From Nereocystis luetkeana (Eukaryota > Sar > Phaeophyceae > Laminariales > Laminariaceae), in NCBI GenBank assembly GCA_031213475.1, contig JARUPZ010000025.1, forward strand, positions 2,864,077 to 2,928,076: a stretch of 64,000 nt of DNA, in the 5' to 3' direction. Below, piece by piece: positions 45,801 through 57,500 of the stretch. A program made the translations under genes and the position numbers. Numbering within the stretch: position 1 is the first letter of the stretch; each line of letters opens with the position of its first letter. The notes beneath the pieces are model-generated. The model ran no database searches, was not told where the DNA came from, and was given only the letters and a program-made list of their open reading frames with translations.

Positions 45801-48800
45801 ACGGTGAGCAACCGAATTCCCGTATAACCAGTCACATGGTGCTCCTAGCGGGGAATCTAATACAGGGTTTGCACCCCCCCGGCCCTTCGTGTGACTCCCC
45901 AAACACCTCACGGCGTTCCACGCTCGGTGCAGACTTCCGACGTGCGCCGTCTGGACATCGCAGGGATACGAGTGTCTATGGCCATACGACTACGGCCGAG
46001 TATGACCTGCCGACACCCAGACCCGCCCCTCCTCGAACCAAATGAGCGGTCAGTGGTAAAATGACTGCGGCAAACAACGAATGGCTACCCCCCCCCCTGT
46101 AACTTGGCGTTGCCCTAGACCGGAGGAAACCCTATTCTCGGACGCTCAATGGAGCACGTTCTTCGGTTAGATTCCCACTTTTCGACCCTCTGTTGGCGGG
46201 TGTATTATTGCGCTTTTCGAGGGAAGAGCCAGACAACATAGAGCGACGGTGTCCCTACCTGCAGCACGCATGTTTTACGAAATGCCTCCCAACCCTACAA
46301 ATAATCCAGCGAACCCGAAGTGGTCCCCTCACACCTGTTTCCGCCCGTTCCATCCCCCGGCTCTTCAACTGCTTTCGTCTCGGGAACGACGAGCATAACC
46401 ACGGGCAGCAGCAGAAAAGCGGCAATCGACCCAATCAGGTTTGGCAGCAGGAACGGGTACCTAGATCGACGTCCGAGAAAGAGATCCGCACCCCGCGCAA
46501 CACGGATAAAATTAGCAATTAGGAGGGCGACGGCATCCCGCTAACGGACCGCTCTTCAAACAAGGAGCTACGAGGGACGCGTGTCACGAGGGGTGCACTA
46601 TTTTTTGGTCTTGTTGTTTTATCTGAACTAGTTCTAGCTGACCGTGCCCCTTCACAGTGTTGGGGTTTCAGAGGGGGGGGATATCGGCGTAACGAATAAC
46701 AATCGTAGCAACGCCCCCTTGCTTGATGCCCATCGATCGGTTGAGTTGGGTGAGCATGAAAATCGGTGCGTCCGAGTTACAGTCGTTGGAAGCAAACGAG
46801 TCGTGCGATAGGGGCGCAAGAGGATCGTCGTACCAGGACTGTTGGGCGTTCACATTGTTCTGTACAGAGTGGTTTGCCCTTTGCCTCCGGCTGCTGAAGG
46901 GGATCGGCCAATTATACCTGAATTGACGCTAGTTGAAGTATTCTACGATGATGCTCGTGAAACAGCTCAGGTTTGGATTTTCCTCGGCACGTTCGTGTCT
47001 GGATTCTCTTTAAGGCATGTGCTTTTAGATCAGGTACGGAGACTTTGTTGCGAGGACACGACCATACAAGGCGTTCGCAACCCCTCCAACAGATAGTTGG
47101 AGGCTTCCCCCCTCTTTTGGATCCTGTGTGTGCAGCATACCATGCAATTCCTTTGATCCTGAACTGGGTTTAGGCGTCCTTTCTTCACCTATCGAGCTTC
47201 GGGGGTCGAATGGCCCAGAACGCAGGCCCCTTCAGACTTGCAGTCACTTCTATTGGACGAGCTACTTGTAGTTCCAGTCGTCTGTTCCTAGGGTTCGAGA
47301 CCACGGCCCTGAAATAGGAAATATATTTCCCCCCACTGTATCACGCCCTTACGAGCGCAAGATTAAGAGACTGCATCACACGACACGCCCAGCCACGGCC
47401 GAGGTTACCGTATGCCAAGTAGAGCAAAACGAGAGACGCAGTGATCGCGTATGCGAGTACGCCCCTCTTACCCCATTACTTCCTGGAAGGGTCAAACCCC
47501 GAGGGCGCGCAAAGCTTTCCTTAAGAGGTAATTGGGGCAGGACTTCGGTGGGATTTACATTAATACTTCTAGTTGCAGGAGGCGTTCTACGATAGGGGTT
47601 TACACCCCTTTTTTTGAGACCCCTCGCTTAAGGACCGTCATACCTAAACCGAGAACTGATTTACGCAAATAATCAAGTTGCATCCCGATGAATATGATGT
47701 ATACAAACACGATTTAATATCTTGAAACAATATTATGCGGCGTTCCGGCGATTTTGAGTTAAGGAACCCTGTCACTCCGGAAACGGTTCCGTCGAAACAT
47801 GCTACCTCGATCGTAGAACGCGTCGGAGGTGTAGTATAGGGGTATCACATTTTGTCTCATATAAACCCGAAAGATGGGGCTTCTGGTTTCAATTAACACT
47901 GCTGTTTTTCGTATTGCACTACTACAAGTAAGTGTTAGTGTACCCTTACAATATCACGTTTTTAGTTGTTTGTTGGCGGACCTATCGGACTGTATTTGCG
48001 CTCAATGAGATCCGGGCGCCCCAACCCAGGTGTAAAATGTTGTTCACAAGGTTTGATACTGATAACAATTTTCAAGTTTTTATACACGAGTATGAGACCA
48101 GACACACAAGTGTATGTGGATCCGGCGTGTGTTATACTCTAGTTTTCGCTGGGGTATGTTTTTCACCATGTGGGCTTGAGTGTCGATGTTAGCTTGTAAT
48201 GCTTCTCAAAGTCGGTTGCTTGTTTGGTGGGTTGCAGAGCTCCACGAGTGCGGAAACAAAAGGTACCCACGCCTGTGTCACCTACGCGCCCACACGTTAT
48301 GCGTTCGTTGATCTCCGAAAACGTACGAGTGTGTAGCCTCCCCCTGCAGACCCGCACATAGCAGTGGTGACATGCTGCCTTTTCGATGAGAAGTTCTGGC
48401 ATGGCAACAGAAAACAATACATCCAACTACGACAGGCGAGTTTTGACAACGAACAGAGGAACGCCTTGGTGAAAAAAATCTTGAACAGGAATGGCGTGAG
48501 TACAAACCCTTGCCGAATGATACCGCGCTTCGCGTCCGATCTATACGGGCACAAACCATTCGACACACGAAATAGCGGAGATATCGTTCGCGCGCGCATC
48601 TGGCGCACCTATGATACACGTTAGATACGCTCTGGAACGCGTAGCACCTACCTGGCGAGGTTTTCTACGACAGAGGCTCTCCCAATTAGTTTCTGAGGCT
48701 CATATATCTCCCCAAGTTATATATGGCCGACATACACACAGATACACATATTAATACGACTGACTCTTGGGATGTGTGGGGCGCGCACCTTCAAAACTTA

Positions 48801-49780
48801 CATACATCTCTATGAACTGCGTGTCCGGTACCTCCTTCGACTGACGCCCGGTAACGACGTCATGGTGGCTCAGATAGTTATATTCTCAAATGGGTTGACC
48901 TCTATCGTAGGACGTCTCCGGTACTCTTTGTGAAGCTCCTCACTTACTTGAGGAGCTCCAGAAGCTAACCCAAAAAACGAGTATTCGGAGAACACATGGA
49001 CGTCTTTCCTCCTCGGCAATTTGTATGTATTGCTGTATTGACGTAGTAAAGGCTGGTTCTACGTCTTACTTGTTGAGCCGCTCTGGGCCAATCGTCGATA
49101 GGGACTGCGCTGTATGTTGGTACAGTGTTACCATTAGTGTTTTGACAATTTTCACGGTATGTTCCGTCAAGGCAATATTGGCCATGCTGCGTAACTACCT
49201 ATTTAATAGCCCAAGTTCGTGTGAGGCCCAGAGCCCCTGGCGCGAGTGGCGTAGACCCTGTACAATAGTGAAATGCAGCCTTCAAACGACTGGGGCAACA
49301 CACCGTAGGGGTCGATCCTAACGAGGAGTGTTTTTCATATCTGTTCAGTATTTTCCCGAAATATTGCGGTATTTCGTAATAATATGTATTATACCGAAAC
49401 ATATCGAATCTTCGAGCAAGTAGTATTATTAGAAAACCCTGAAAAACAGTGCTCGTTGACATCGACTTTGCCTTTACTGGGTAGTTCTTTACTTGAGGGG
49501 ACTGTGTCCGGTGAAAACCTGCTCTACGAATGCCCCTATTCCCGTATCATAGGCACCGTACGCACCATATCACGCGTCACGTACCTGCCAAAAACGCCGC
49601 TCTCAGAAAATACGCTGGGATAGTTGAGGGCCGGCTGGGCTAGGAGTCCTCCGATCCCGGTACCCAACACCAGGCTGACTGCTTTGCTACCTGTGGCCCG
49701 TATATATATACCAAAAGCGAGAAGAGCACGGGAAACAAAACCAGGTCAACAAACGAACGAGGTCTACATACATGCACCCA

Positions 49781-49814
<34 letters not shown>

Positions 49815-52800
49815 CATACGTACATACATACATACATACATACATACATACATACATACATACATACATACATACATACATACATACATACATACATACA
49901 AACATACGTACATATACACATACTTACGTTCACCCTTTTCCTAAAATCACTTGATTATAAGCACCTGCCTCACGCTCAGCGGGTCTCCGACGATTTTTTG
50001 TCGCTCCTACGATCTTTGCTCTCTTCACCTTCTTTTGCTTACTTTGCGTGCTTGCTTCTCGTGCAACACTTTTCCCCCCGGAACTGTAGAAAAAAAATCT
50101 CGAAAAAAGAAAAAGTCGATTTTGTTTTTTCAGCGGTTTGGGAGGCTCTCTTTCGCTTTTTTTCACCGGCTGGTTCAAATTTCTTTTGCATTTATTTTCA
50201 GTTATTTTCTCGTTTTTTCCTCTTCCGTTTCGTGTGCGTGTGTGTAGTCGAAACACGGCGACGAGAGCGAGCCCGGCGCCGTCGCGGGTGTCGGCGGATG
50301 CTGGCGGGTAGAGGGGGGGTCGCAAGGAAGCGTGGTCGCGGTTTTTGTGGCTAGGCGTCGTGTGTGCCTCAAGATACAAGGGAAGCATGAATGCGCTCTG
50401 TTTTGCCTCCATTTGAAAAATACACTGAGTATGTACGAGTCCATAAGGGTCGTTCGGGATTGCAAGCTAACACTCAAGCGGTGCTTATTTTTGCGACCAT
50501 GCTGAACTATACACAAAGACTTGCGCCGTCTGACCATCGACATCGTCGAGCTGGGAGGTCACGGTGAGCACCGGGCTTCACGCGGGGTGGGCGACGGGGA
50601 TCACTGTGACAAAGAGGGAGGAAAGCTTTACCCGAACCGAATGGGTGGCGAGGTGGTTGTGAGAGGGGCGGGAGGCGTACGAGGCCGAGAGAGAAGCTCT
50701 GCTGTTCATTTTTGTTTTTGTTTTTGTTTTTCTTCTTTGACCGGTAGGTGCAAGGTGTTCCAGGGGCAGACACATATTACATGAGGGGGGTAGTTGAGGG
50801 GGGACGGGGATGTTTTTGTGTTTCCGAATTTTTATGTCTCCGAATTTTTCTGTTTCATTTTCATTGTTTTTGCGGTGCTGCTGCTGTGCATGCTGTGCTT
50901 TCTCGTTCGTACATACCAGGAACATACAGCATATCAAAGAAGAAAATCAGCACCCTACGCACCTGGGGTATGTACGTACGTACGTACGTACGGAATGTGA
51001 CTCTTGCCATTATCACGTCGCCAATTTGCAACTACAACAATCATAAAATATATATATATTCAATCATCGACCTTCTGTCCGCTTCGCGTAATTTGATGTA
51101 TTTTTTTTTCTGAGGGAGCGTAGCGGGCGGCGTAGGCCGCCCGCGGAGCGAAGCGCCTTGTAAATACATACAAACATACATACATACTTACTATTAAAAG
51201 CAAACATATATGCATACATACATACATATATAATATAAATACCTGGTACATATATATATATATATACATACATACATACAGAGGCGTTCCACGATGGAGG
51301 TTCACCCTAATTTTTCTGGGGCCCCTCACTTGAGGAGCTCCCCACCTCACCCGAAAACTGACTTCAGCAGAAAATCAAATAGCAACCTGATGGATAATTC
51401 CATGGCCCAAGTATACAGTTACGTCTTTTTTCGAAACAAGATTCGCATTGTGACGGCTTTGGGTTAAGAGTCCCGTCATTCAGAAAGCATTTTGGCGGAC
51501 ATGTGCTACCCCTATCGTAGAATGCGTCTACATACAAACATACATACACACACATACATAAATACATACATACATACATACATACATACATACATAACAT
51601 ACATGCATACATACATACAGAGAGACAAACAGACAGGCTGACAGACAGACAGACAGACCGACCAGCTGAGCAAACAAGAATTCATCGACACTTAAAACTT
51701 GGCATTTTTCGCAAGTTGCGCGCGATACGATAGGTGCAGCAGTCAGCTCGATCGCTCGTACTCTGGGTGCAACGGAAATCGTTAGAGGATGGAAGGTCGG
51801 TAGCATCCCGTTGATAAATTTGTTACTGTATGCACCCGTTTCGAAGATGGTGGATGGGGAATGATATGCACAATATGAAAACGAGCCGAAGGCGTCATTC
51901 ACCCGGACAACAATCAGAAATGTCCGACGACTAAGGCTAAGCAGGGGGCACTCTTCGGGGGCCTCGGTTTTCGGCGGCTCAGTCAACCCGCGCATGATAG
52001 CGTCCATCATATTTCTCTGCAGTGTTAACGTAGCAGAGACATTTGGTGTCGAGATATGCACGGGCAAAAAAATCAATACGAACACCGTTTTCGATTGTTC
52101 AAGTCCGTTTATGCACGAAGTACACCCCCTTGGGCGAGCGGCCTAACATTGGCGGTGAGACCAGAGTACCGTACCACAGACACTACCACCGCTATCTCAA
52201 CGCCTGTGGCAAACGCGACCCGAGTGCCACTACTTGACCACGAAATACGACATCTGTCCACCTTCAAAGTGCAAATCGGACAGTAGGCCAGAAGCCGCGG
52301 TGTTGGGAACGCAACCCACACCGCCGACGAAAACAAGGATGGTCGTATGTATAGAAGAGGCGATGTGCACCCAGGGGCGATATCTACCTTATAGACCGAC
52401 ATCGATGTCACGTCTGGTGACAGGCCGGGGCCCGAGACAGGCGTGGTCGCGTCGGTACTTCCGAGAAACAAACGTGCGGTTTTCAGATAGTGGATGAGCG
52501 CCTCGAAACGAAAATCAGACCATCGGCCTATTTTGCTCCTGAAAAACACCGCGAGGGAGGTACGCATTTATTTCCAGGATCTAAGAACCGGTTCACATCT
52601 CGTTCCTAATATTTTGTCTTTCTCCTTCTTTCCTTGTGCTTTACCCTGTCCGAGTACGTTTGGTAAATTTCAATCCCAAGAGCAGCATTATGATGTATCT
52701 ACACCAATGTACGTATACTGGTCTACGATCGGCAATTCACCTTGTCCCCACTTCCAACTGGAAGTCATCGGGTTCCCCTTATCTTCGCTATAAACAGGAC

Positions 52801-54952
52801 AAAGGCATGCTGTTCTTGTTCCATCGCGCCGGTTTGCCGGTGGACTTATGAACATGGTTGTCGGTGGTATTTTACCTTCGAGGTAGGCCATCCCTCGCAT
52901 AACGTGTTCGTCGCCACACACCTCGCGCAATGTGATCCTCAGGGCCGGCGCTATGCCGTTTGTAATCCCCAGAATGAATCTACGAGACGGGGGGGGGGGG
53001 GGGGAACAGAAGGACAACAGCACGTTTCAAGTAAGTCAGACAGGTGCTGCGTTAAGGCTAGCAGCTTCAACTTAAGAGGGTGCACGTTTGAGGAGCTGAG
53101 TAGCTCGACTCAATCCTTTCTCACGTTCAAGGGGGATTTGGGGCAAATATATCAAGCCCAACCCGACGAGAAATCCCATGTCCTACCGTAGCTACGTCTG
53201 ACACATCCTTCGCTGAGGTGCTCTATTTGTTTTCTGAGTCTCGTCTCACATGGGCAGCTCTAACCCTGACCTTTTTTCCTCCGGTCCGTCCGTCACTCTC
53301 GTTACTCTGACCCAGGGACACATAGCGTCGGGACTCCATCCCCCTTCCCCCCTACGGTGGGGATGCGACGTCACAGAGTGCTCCCTGCGCCGTAAAGCTC
53401 GGGGACGTCACGCTAGAGCACGCCACGGATAACTCCGGGCTCGCATTATTTGTACTACTCTCGAAACCAAGTAAATTATGCGTCAATCATTCAGGGATTT
53501 GTGCGGAACTCAAGATTTCCAAATTACAGCAGCTTATCCAGAGACTGGGCCAATGGGCCATTCGTGGGTGCTCCGTGTTGTACAAGAGTATAGGTTCCCT
53601 GTTCTCCATTCGTACATTGATATCGGACACCAAATATACGCATACAGAGCACGCGCTCAACACTACGCGACCATTCCACTCTGCTAACATAAAAGCAACG
53701 TTTTGAAGCCCTTCGCGCACAACGATGCCTAATGTTCGGGACCTAGAGAGTAAAGGTATGGTTGACACATGGTTGACTGCTTGAGATGTGTACTGTATTG
53801 GTGACTGGACATCGAAATAACGCTTCCGGGATCGGCGCCCGTCGGTTTCCTCCCCACGCGCTTTTCTGAGTGGGGTTGAAATAGGGTGGGTATCGAAGGC
53901 AAAATTGCGCCAGACATGGCATCTATAGGTACCAGACACATTGATTTTATACGCGTGCTACTACGATAGGGAGGGTGAATTTCCACTTCCTCTGGGTATC
54001 GGCCGTCACATTCAGCAAGCAAATGCCTCCGTAGCCATCAGACACATTGGCTGAAGACGCGTGCTGCTACGGTAAAGAGGGGCAACTCCTCCTTCGTATG
54101 CGGATACTCGCTTGATAAAAATATCAACCCTATGTCCTAGACATGCAACGAACCATGGAGTAAAACATTAACAATCCTTCCAACGACTTCGGGTAGCTAG
54201 CCTATCGATTGAGAAGCGCTGGCAGTCCGTACATGCTGCCTCTATCAAAGCACGGGTTTTGAACGGACTTCGATATATGTTAGGTTCCCTCCTTTCACCC
54301 TCCGAGTGAGCCGTGTCGCTGTAGACGGGCTACACGCGGCCCGGAAATGACCTGGTGAGCGGAGATTTTCGAACCTCAACATGTTTGTATTCGTAGATGT
54401 AGTGTGATACCCCGAAACAATGTATACGGTATGTCTGGATACGTCTGGAGTATACTTAGGTCTGGGTTTGTTTGAAGCAGTAAGAGAAGCCACTGCGGAG
54501 CTTTCGCGCCGAGAAAGGAAATCTACATGATATAGAATGATCTTCAAGTGGCTACAATCGACCAAGGGATCACATTTAACCGGGAGGCAGCAGCCCAGTC
54601 CTAACGGGTTAAGAAGCATAAAACCGTCAAGCTAATGCTGCATGTTGTCCGATGGCACGCGGAACAGACATATGACAACCCAACCAACCAAGGGCTTAAG
54701 CAACGCGACGCAAGTCACGATCAAACACCAGAACAAACACTAGAAACAGAATAAAGGCCATGACGAACCTCGACCCGATGGCAAAACCGAAGGTGGGGGA
54801 GAGCGCGAAGGCCACGGAGAGTACCATGATGGAAAAGAGTCCCGAGATGATAATCGGTTTCCTCCCGATGGAGTCGGTCACCTGCCCCAAAGGATACCCG
54901 CTGATGAAACGGCCGAACGTGAAAGCGCTAGCGACGTACCCAGCATAGTACC
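36514..54952 (-). CDS. MFS transporter (TetA/ZIFL-like), multi-exon, 5' end not found
   Basis: A membrane transporter of the major facilitator superfamily, probably proton-driven efflux of a small solute or metal chelate; substrate unknown. Exons on the minus strand: 54952-54769, 52979-52876, 49690-49585, 46460-46335, probably 42984-42825, then 37665-37444 and 36888-36514 (stop). All neighbouring exon phases match except where an exon is missing between 42825 and 37665. The order of MFS landmarks is correct: motif A GQVTDSIGRKP after TM2, TM4 RFILGITNG, motif C-like GTGIGGLLAQPA in TM5, YPFLLPN and VPETK after TM6, then TM9-TM12. The GGLLAQPA/FLLPN/PET pattern is typical of the zinc-induced facilitator-like group. 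The first exon (TM1) and a TM7-TM8 exon are not identified. Introns of 2-5 kb hold TIR elements and a LINE relic, so expression cannot be assumed, although every recognised exon is open. Confidence 0.85.
37444..37665 (-). CDS. MFS transporter exon: TM8-TM10
   Basis: 222 bp, acceptor ACACAAG, donor GTGAGA. 74 codons in phase 0: VFFAAGAMVAVLQLGVLPAL, then KVVGLTRLQRIGGALAVLAF and VASTFLIYCSMAM. An eight-T run near the acceptor encodes Val-Phe-Phe. Confidence 0.9.
39029..39276 (+). mobile_element. Family-B TIR element, intronic copy
   Basis: Left end TTCGATAGAGGTAAAAC, internal GAATGACGGGGCTCC, TCGGAAGGCC, GGTGAGGTAGGGGGCTCC and GAGGAGCCTCAG, right end GTGAACCTCT followed by a degenerate GTTGAAACGTCTC. 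Non-coding. Confidence 0.8.
39358..39510 (-). mobile_element. Family-B TIR element, partial copy
   Basis: Reversed internal segment (CAACAGGATGAAT, CCGACGATTTGGGGGTAAAG) with end TGCGACCTCTTACGTAGCAC. The other terminus is missing. Confidence 0.55.
40441..40672 (-). mobile_element. Family-B TIR element, intronic copy (reverse)
   Basis: Starts ATTCTACGGTAGAGGTTCAC and ends GTGCTACCTCTACAGAAGCA. Internal CCTCACCCGAAAACTGACTT and GTTTGGGTTAGG are shared with the copy at 51281. Confidence 0.8.
40731..40977 (+). mobile_element. Family-B TIR element, intronic copy
   Basis: Left end GACGCGTTCTACTAACGACG, right end GGGTGAACCTCTATCGTAGA followed by ACGCCTC. Lies 58 bases from an oppositely oriented copy. 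Confidence 0.85.
42825..42984 (-). CDS. Probable MFS transporter exon: central loop and start of TM7
   Basis: 160 bp, acceptor GAGCAG, donor GTGAGG. Reads a hydrophilic loop (SRRGDCDGDNRVLPADKQQE) then GLLAVTHVKMILSLVCVIQ, which resembles the start of TM7 in this family. The entry phase matches the TM6 exon (split Arg codon). The acceptor has a weak pyrimidine tract, so the left boundary is uncertain. Confidence 0.6.
45200..45328 (-). mobile_element. Family-B TIR element, partial copy
   Basis: Reversed 5' half only: GAGTTAAGGAACCCCGTCAT, then GCGGAAATGTGCTGCCTCTA and TCATAGAATGAGTC. Confidence 0.65.
46335..46460 (-). CDS. MFS transporter exon: TM6
   Basis: 126 bp, acceptor GATCTAG, donor GTGTGA. 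Reads YPFLLPNLIGSIAAFLLLPV then VMLVVPETKAVEEP and a Gly-rich cytosolic start. The split Arg codon with the TM5 exon gives the family sequence FGRYPFLLPN. Confidence 0.92.
47579..47824 (-). mobile_element. Family-B TIR element, intronic copy (reverse)
   Basis: Starts GAGGCGTTCTACGATAGGGG and ends CTACCTCGATCGTAGAACGC then GTC. Internal GTTGCATCCCGATGAATA and GAGTTAAGGAACCCTGTCA match the family. Confidence 0.85.
48297..48608 (-). pseudogene. LINE-1-like reverse transcriptase relic in a transporter intron
   Basis: The minus-strand frame contains RQGFVLTPFLFKIFF, matching [17 protein letters not shown] of LINE-1 copy B, preceded by a degenerate counterpart of its upstream segment. The catalytic box is absent. 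Confidence 0.55.
48640..48990. mobile_element. Rearranged family-B fragments
   Basis: TTCTACGACAGAGGCTC at 48662 and GACCTCTATCGTAGGACGTC at 48898 are recognisable ends, with GAGGAGCTCC near 48950, but the order is disturbed. Confidence 0.5.
49585..49690 (-). CDS. MFS transporter exon: TM5
   Basis: 106 bp, acceptor GGCCACAG, donor GTACGT. Reads SKAVSLVLGTGIGGLLAQPA then LNYPSVFSESGVFG, ending with two bases of Arg. A CATA microsatellite array lies about 80 bases upstream in the intron. Confidence 0.92.
49765..49925. repeat. (CATA)n tetranucleotide array
   Basis: About 38 CATA/TACA units with few interruptions inside a transporter intron. Open frames on both strands are periodic artefacts. 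Confidence 0.95.
51160..51280. repeat. CATA/TA-rich repeats, left half of a split array
   Basis: Imperfect CATACATA and TATATA units end at the family-B element. Confidence 0.85.
51281..51528 (-). mobile_element. Family-B TIR element inserted into a CATA array
   Basis: Starts GAGGCGTTCCACGATGGAGG and ends ACCCCTATCGTAGAATGCGT then C. CATACA repeats lie directly on both sides, which fixes the termini: about 21 bases of TIR (GAGGCGTTCTACGATAGAGG consensus) and about 248 bp in all. Any short duplication is hidden by the repeat. Confidence 0.88.
51529..51665. repeat. CATA array, right half, passing into GACA repeats
   Basis: TACATACA units to 51620, then ACAGACAGACAGACAG-type units to about 51660. 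Confidence 0.9.
52876..52979 (-). CDS. MFS transporter exon: TM4
   Basis: 104 bp, acceptor TCTCGTAG preceded by an 18-base C-run on this strand, donor GTAAAA. Reads FILGITNGIAPALRITLREV then CGDEHVMRGMAYLE. Phase joins both neighbours (Arg and Gly codons split). Confidence 0.92.
54769..54952 (-). CDS. MFS transporter exon: TM2, motif A, TM3
   Basis: 184 bp, acceptor AACAG at 54953-54957, donor GTTCGT at 54768. Reads YYAGYVASAFTFGRFISGYP, then LGQVTDSIGRKPIIISG and FALSPTFGFAIGS. Starts needing one base from the previous exon and ends with two bases of an Arg codon. Confidence 0.9.
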
Positions 54953-54999
54953 CTGTTTGGCGTCGGGAAAAAAAAACACGAGAGAGGGAAGGAGGGGCT

Positions 55000-57190
55000 T
55001 GTTGTCAGACCCCGTTTCACGACAGTGGGGTTCACTTACATGGATATTTTCATTTTGACGCCGCACGTGCGGAGCTTCATACCTCACCCAAATTGAGACT
55101 TCTCAGAGCCGTGTTTTCGAGATCGTGTTATGAGTAGAAGTTGCGGGTTGGAGGCCAGTGAGTAAATACGAACGACAAAACCCTCCATAATATACGAAGC
55201 CCCTTGCAAAGGTCAGTATAATCAGACAACTCTACAAAAAATAGGGTATATCGTATGACGCCCGACCCCCCGTCGACCGAAAAAGGTCAGCACATAGGTC
55301 TATGGGGTGGATAGTCGCTTGATCTAGAAACCTGTTCGCGCCGGTGGAAGAGTGAGCAAGAACGGAGGTTTCGGATGTTGTGCATAGCAATGTCGTGGTA
55401 AGGGTTGCGCTCTACGGCTCAAACTTTGCTGACCGGTTTATATCCGTGAGTGACAAATTGCCGGTTAGTGGCGTATTTCCTACTTTTATGGCACATACAT
55501 ACCTGACATCGACCTTAGGACTACGAAAAACGACAGAAATCTGCGTCGTGTCGCGGGCAGAAAAGCTTACGTGGAATAACGTTTCAAGTAAGTCATAAAA
55601 AACTGAATGTAAATGAGGAGCTCGCAATACAAAGAACCACCTGCTCGGTGGCGTGGCTTTGGCTGAAGCTTAGTACTGGCCCCACCTCTAGACACGTCAA
55701 GACCCCTGCAAAATCTGGGGTTGCACCGACTATTTTTCGATAAGCCTCATGTGACGAGATCTGTAGCTCCGTCTAAACTTGAGAAGAGCACCGGATCAAC
55801 TAGTCACCGATTGACCGCGGTGTTTGAAAATTTGACAGGGGCTTGTGTCGTAGGACGTGTAGTAAAAACAGATACTACTGGCAGTTTTTTAGTTTGGCGG
55901 TCTAGTTAACAGGTTATACCGCAGACCCCGGATGGACCAGCCACGCGAAAATGTGCTTGAAGCATCGGTATAAAGCGTGACAATGAACGTGACAGGCCCG
56001 AACCCGGTTGGTAGAAAGTCGATGGTACTGCATGTGTTACGCCATTAACAAACAATTTGGGATCGATTTGATTGCTGCGTACCTCGTTTGTCTCGATATT
56101 GGTCAAGCATGCATATATTATTATGTGGTTGTATCTTGTTTCCCGTGGCATACTGAAACAAACACGGACACCAGGATGGTTATATATACAGCACGGTCTT
56201 ACTGCTAGTAGTGTAGCACACACCGTATGTATATTATTAGTAGGAATACTGCAAAACAGCGATGACACGGTATTGCTGTGAGATATCCTGAAAAACCGGT
56301 ATTCACCTGAGCTGACGGGAGTGTTGCGAACAAATTTGTTTCCATTGAAAATCGTTATCTAATATAAGGATGCAAATCAGTTGTCAAAGGTCGGCGTTTG
56401 TCTTCGTCATTCGGGAGCAGTCTCCTAGTCTACCGGATATCGTTTTTTTTTCATATTCTTTAAACCAACACACGCGTGTGACGACAAAAACCTGCCCATC
56501 AACAAACAGCAAATCTTTACAATTAAAGGGGAAAAACATCAACAACACGTGTCTCAACCCCAGTGCTGTCACACGTGTGCATATTTTTGTTACATAGTGG
56601 TATACTGGACCTTACTCCATTCATTGGTGGGAACCCTCGCATCCCTGATTTCGAGCCGTGTTTCCTCGTCGACTTCAGCGCAAAATGCTGGCCTGAAAGC
56701 TCTTTCGTAGTTACGTAACATATAGAGACTGGATTTCACACCAGCAAGGCATTCCACAAGAAGAGGGCGTGTGAACGTATTAAAAATAATTTGGTTTTAA
56801 TTGTACAGTAGTAATTGCTTTTGCAGGTAGGTATAATAATCTACAAAATGCACGTCAACTATGAGTCCAACCGATCATTCATCACCCAATTTTGCAACCT
56901 GCGTTTCGAATATACCTGGTACCTGGTACCTGGTATATATTATGCTCATTTTCGTTCGATATCGTTTTAATATTTTATTGGTCGAAAGGTAAAAAACAAA
57001 TCACCGAGCAAGCATTTCCGAGGATAATTTGATAAATGAATGGCTTTATGACGTACATGCTAGCTGCTGTTACCTGATGGCTGTTGGCGGTATGTGGGCA
57101 AAGGACAGTCCAGTGAAAAAGAAGGGCACGATTCCTCAACGTGAGCTGGTGCAAGGCTTTCACTGTCCCAGGTCCACTGTCAGTACGAGG
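55000..57190. other. Region upstream of the first recognised transporter exon; no exon found
   Basis: I searched the minus strand for the TM1 exon and did not find it. A family-B remnant (CCTCACCCAAATTGAGACTT) lies at 55081. GGTACCTGGTACCTGG repeats at 56917-56935. Confidence 0.4.
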
Positions 57191-57194
57191 TGAC

Positions 57195-57465
57195 GTGTTC
57201 TACGATATAATATCATAGAGGTACCACATTTATTTCCGCTAAAATGTTTTTTTCTAAATGGCGTGGTTCCTAAACTCGAAATCGTCTGTATGCCTGTTTT
57301 GTTTCAAAAAAAAATGACGTTTTCGTTTTTACTTGGGACATGGGATTATTATTCATCAGGATGCAAATTGATTTTTGCTGAAGCCAGTGTCCAGGTGAGG
57401 CATGGAGCTCCTTAAGTGAGGAGCTTCAGAAATTTAGGGTGAACCTTTATCCTCACAAACTAGCA
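57195..57465 (+). mobile_element. Family-B TIR element
   Basis: Left end GTTCTACGAT with an inserted segment before ATCATAGAGGTACCAC, internal TCATCAGGATGCAAATTGAT, GGAGCTCC and GAGGAGCTTCAG, right end GGGTGAACCTTTATC. The right terminus is degenerate. Confidence 0.75.
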
Positions 57466-57500
57466 GAAAGTAATACCCTCGCACTGTTCGCTTCACTCAA

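Noticed and set aside
46668..46853. Minus-strand frame near the TM6 exon as another transporter exon
   Set aside because: The TM5 and TM6 exons already join in phase and in family sequence across this interval, so it is intronic.
49640..49954. Open frames through the CATA array (Tyr/His/Thr or Met/Cys/Val repeats)
   Set aside because: Period-four repeats are open in several frames on both strands. They encode no plausible protein.
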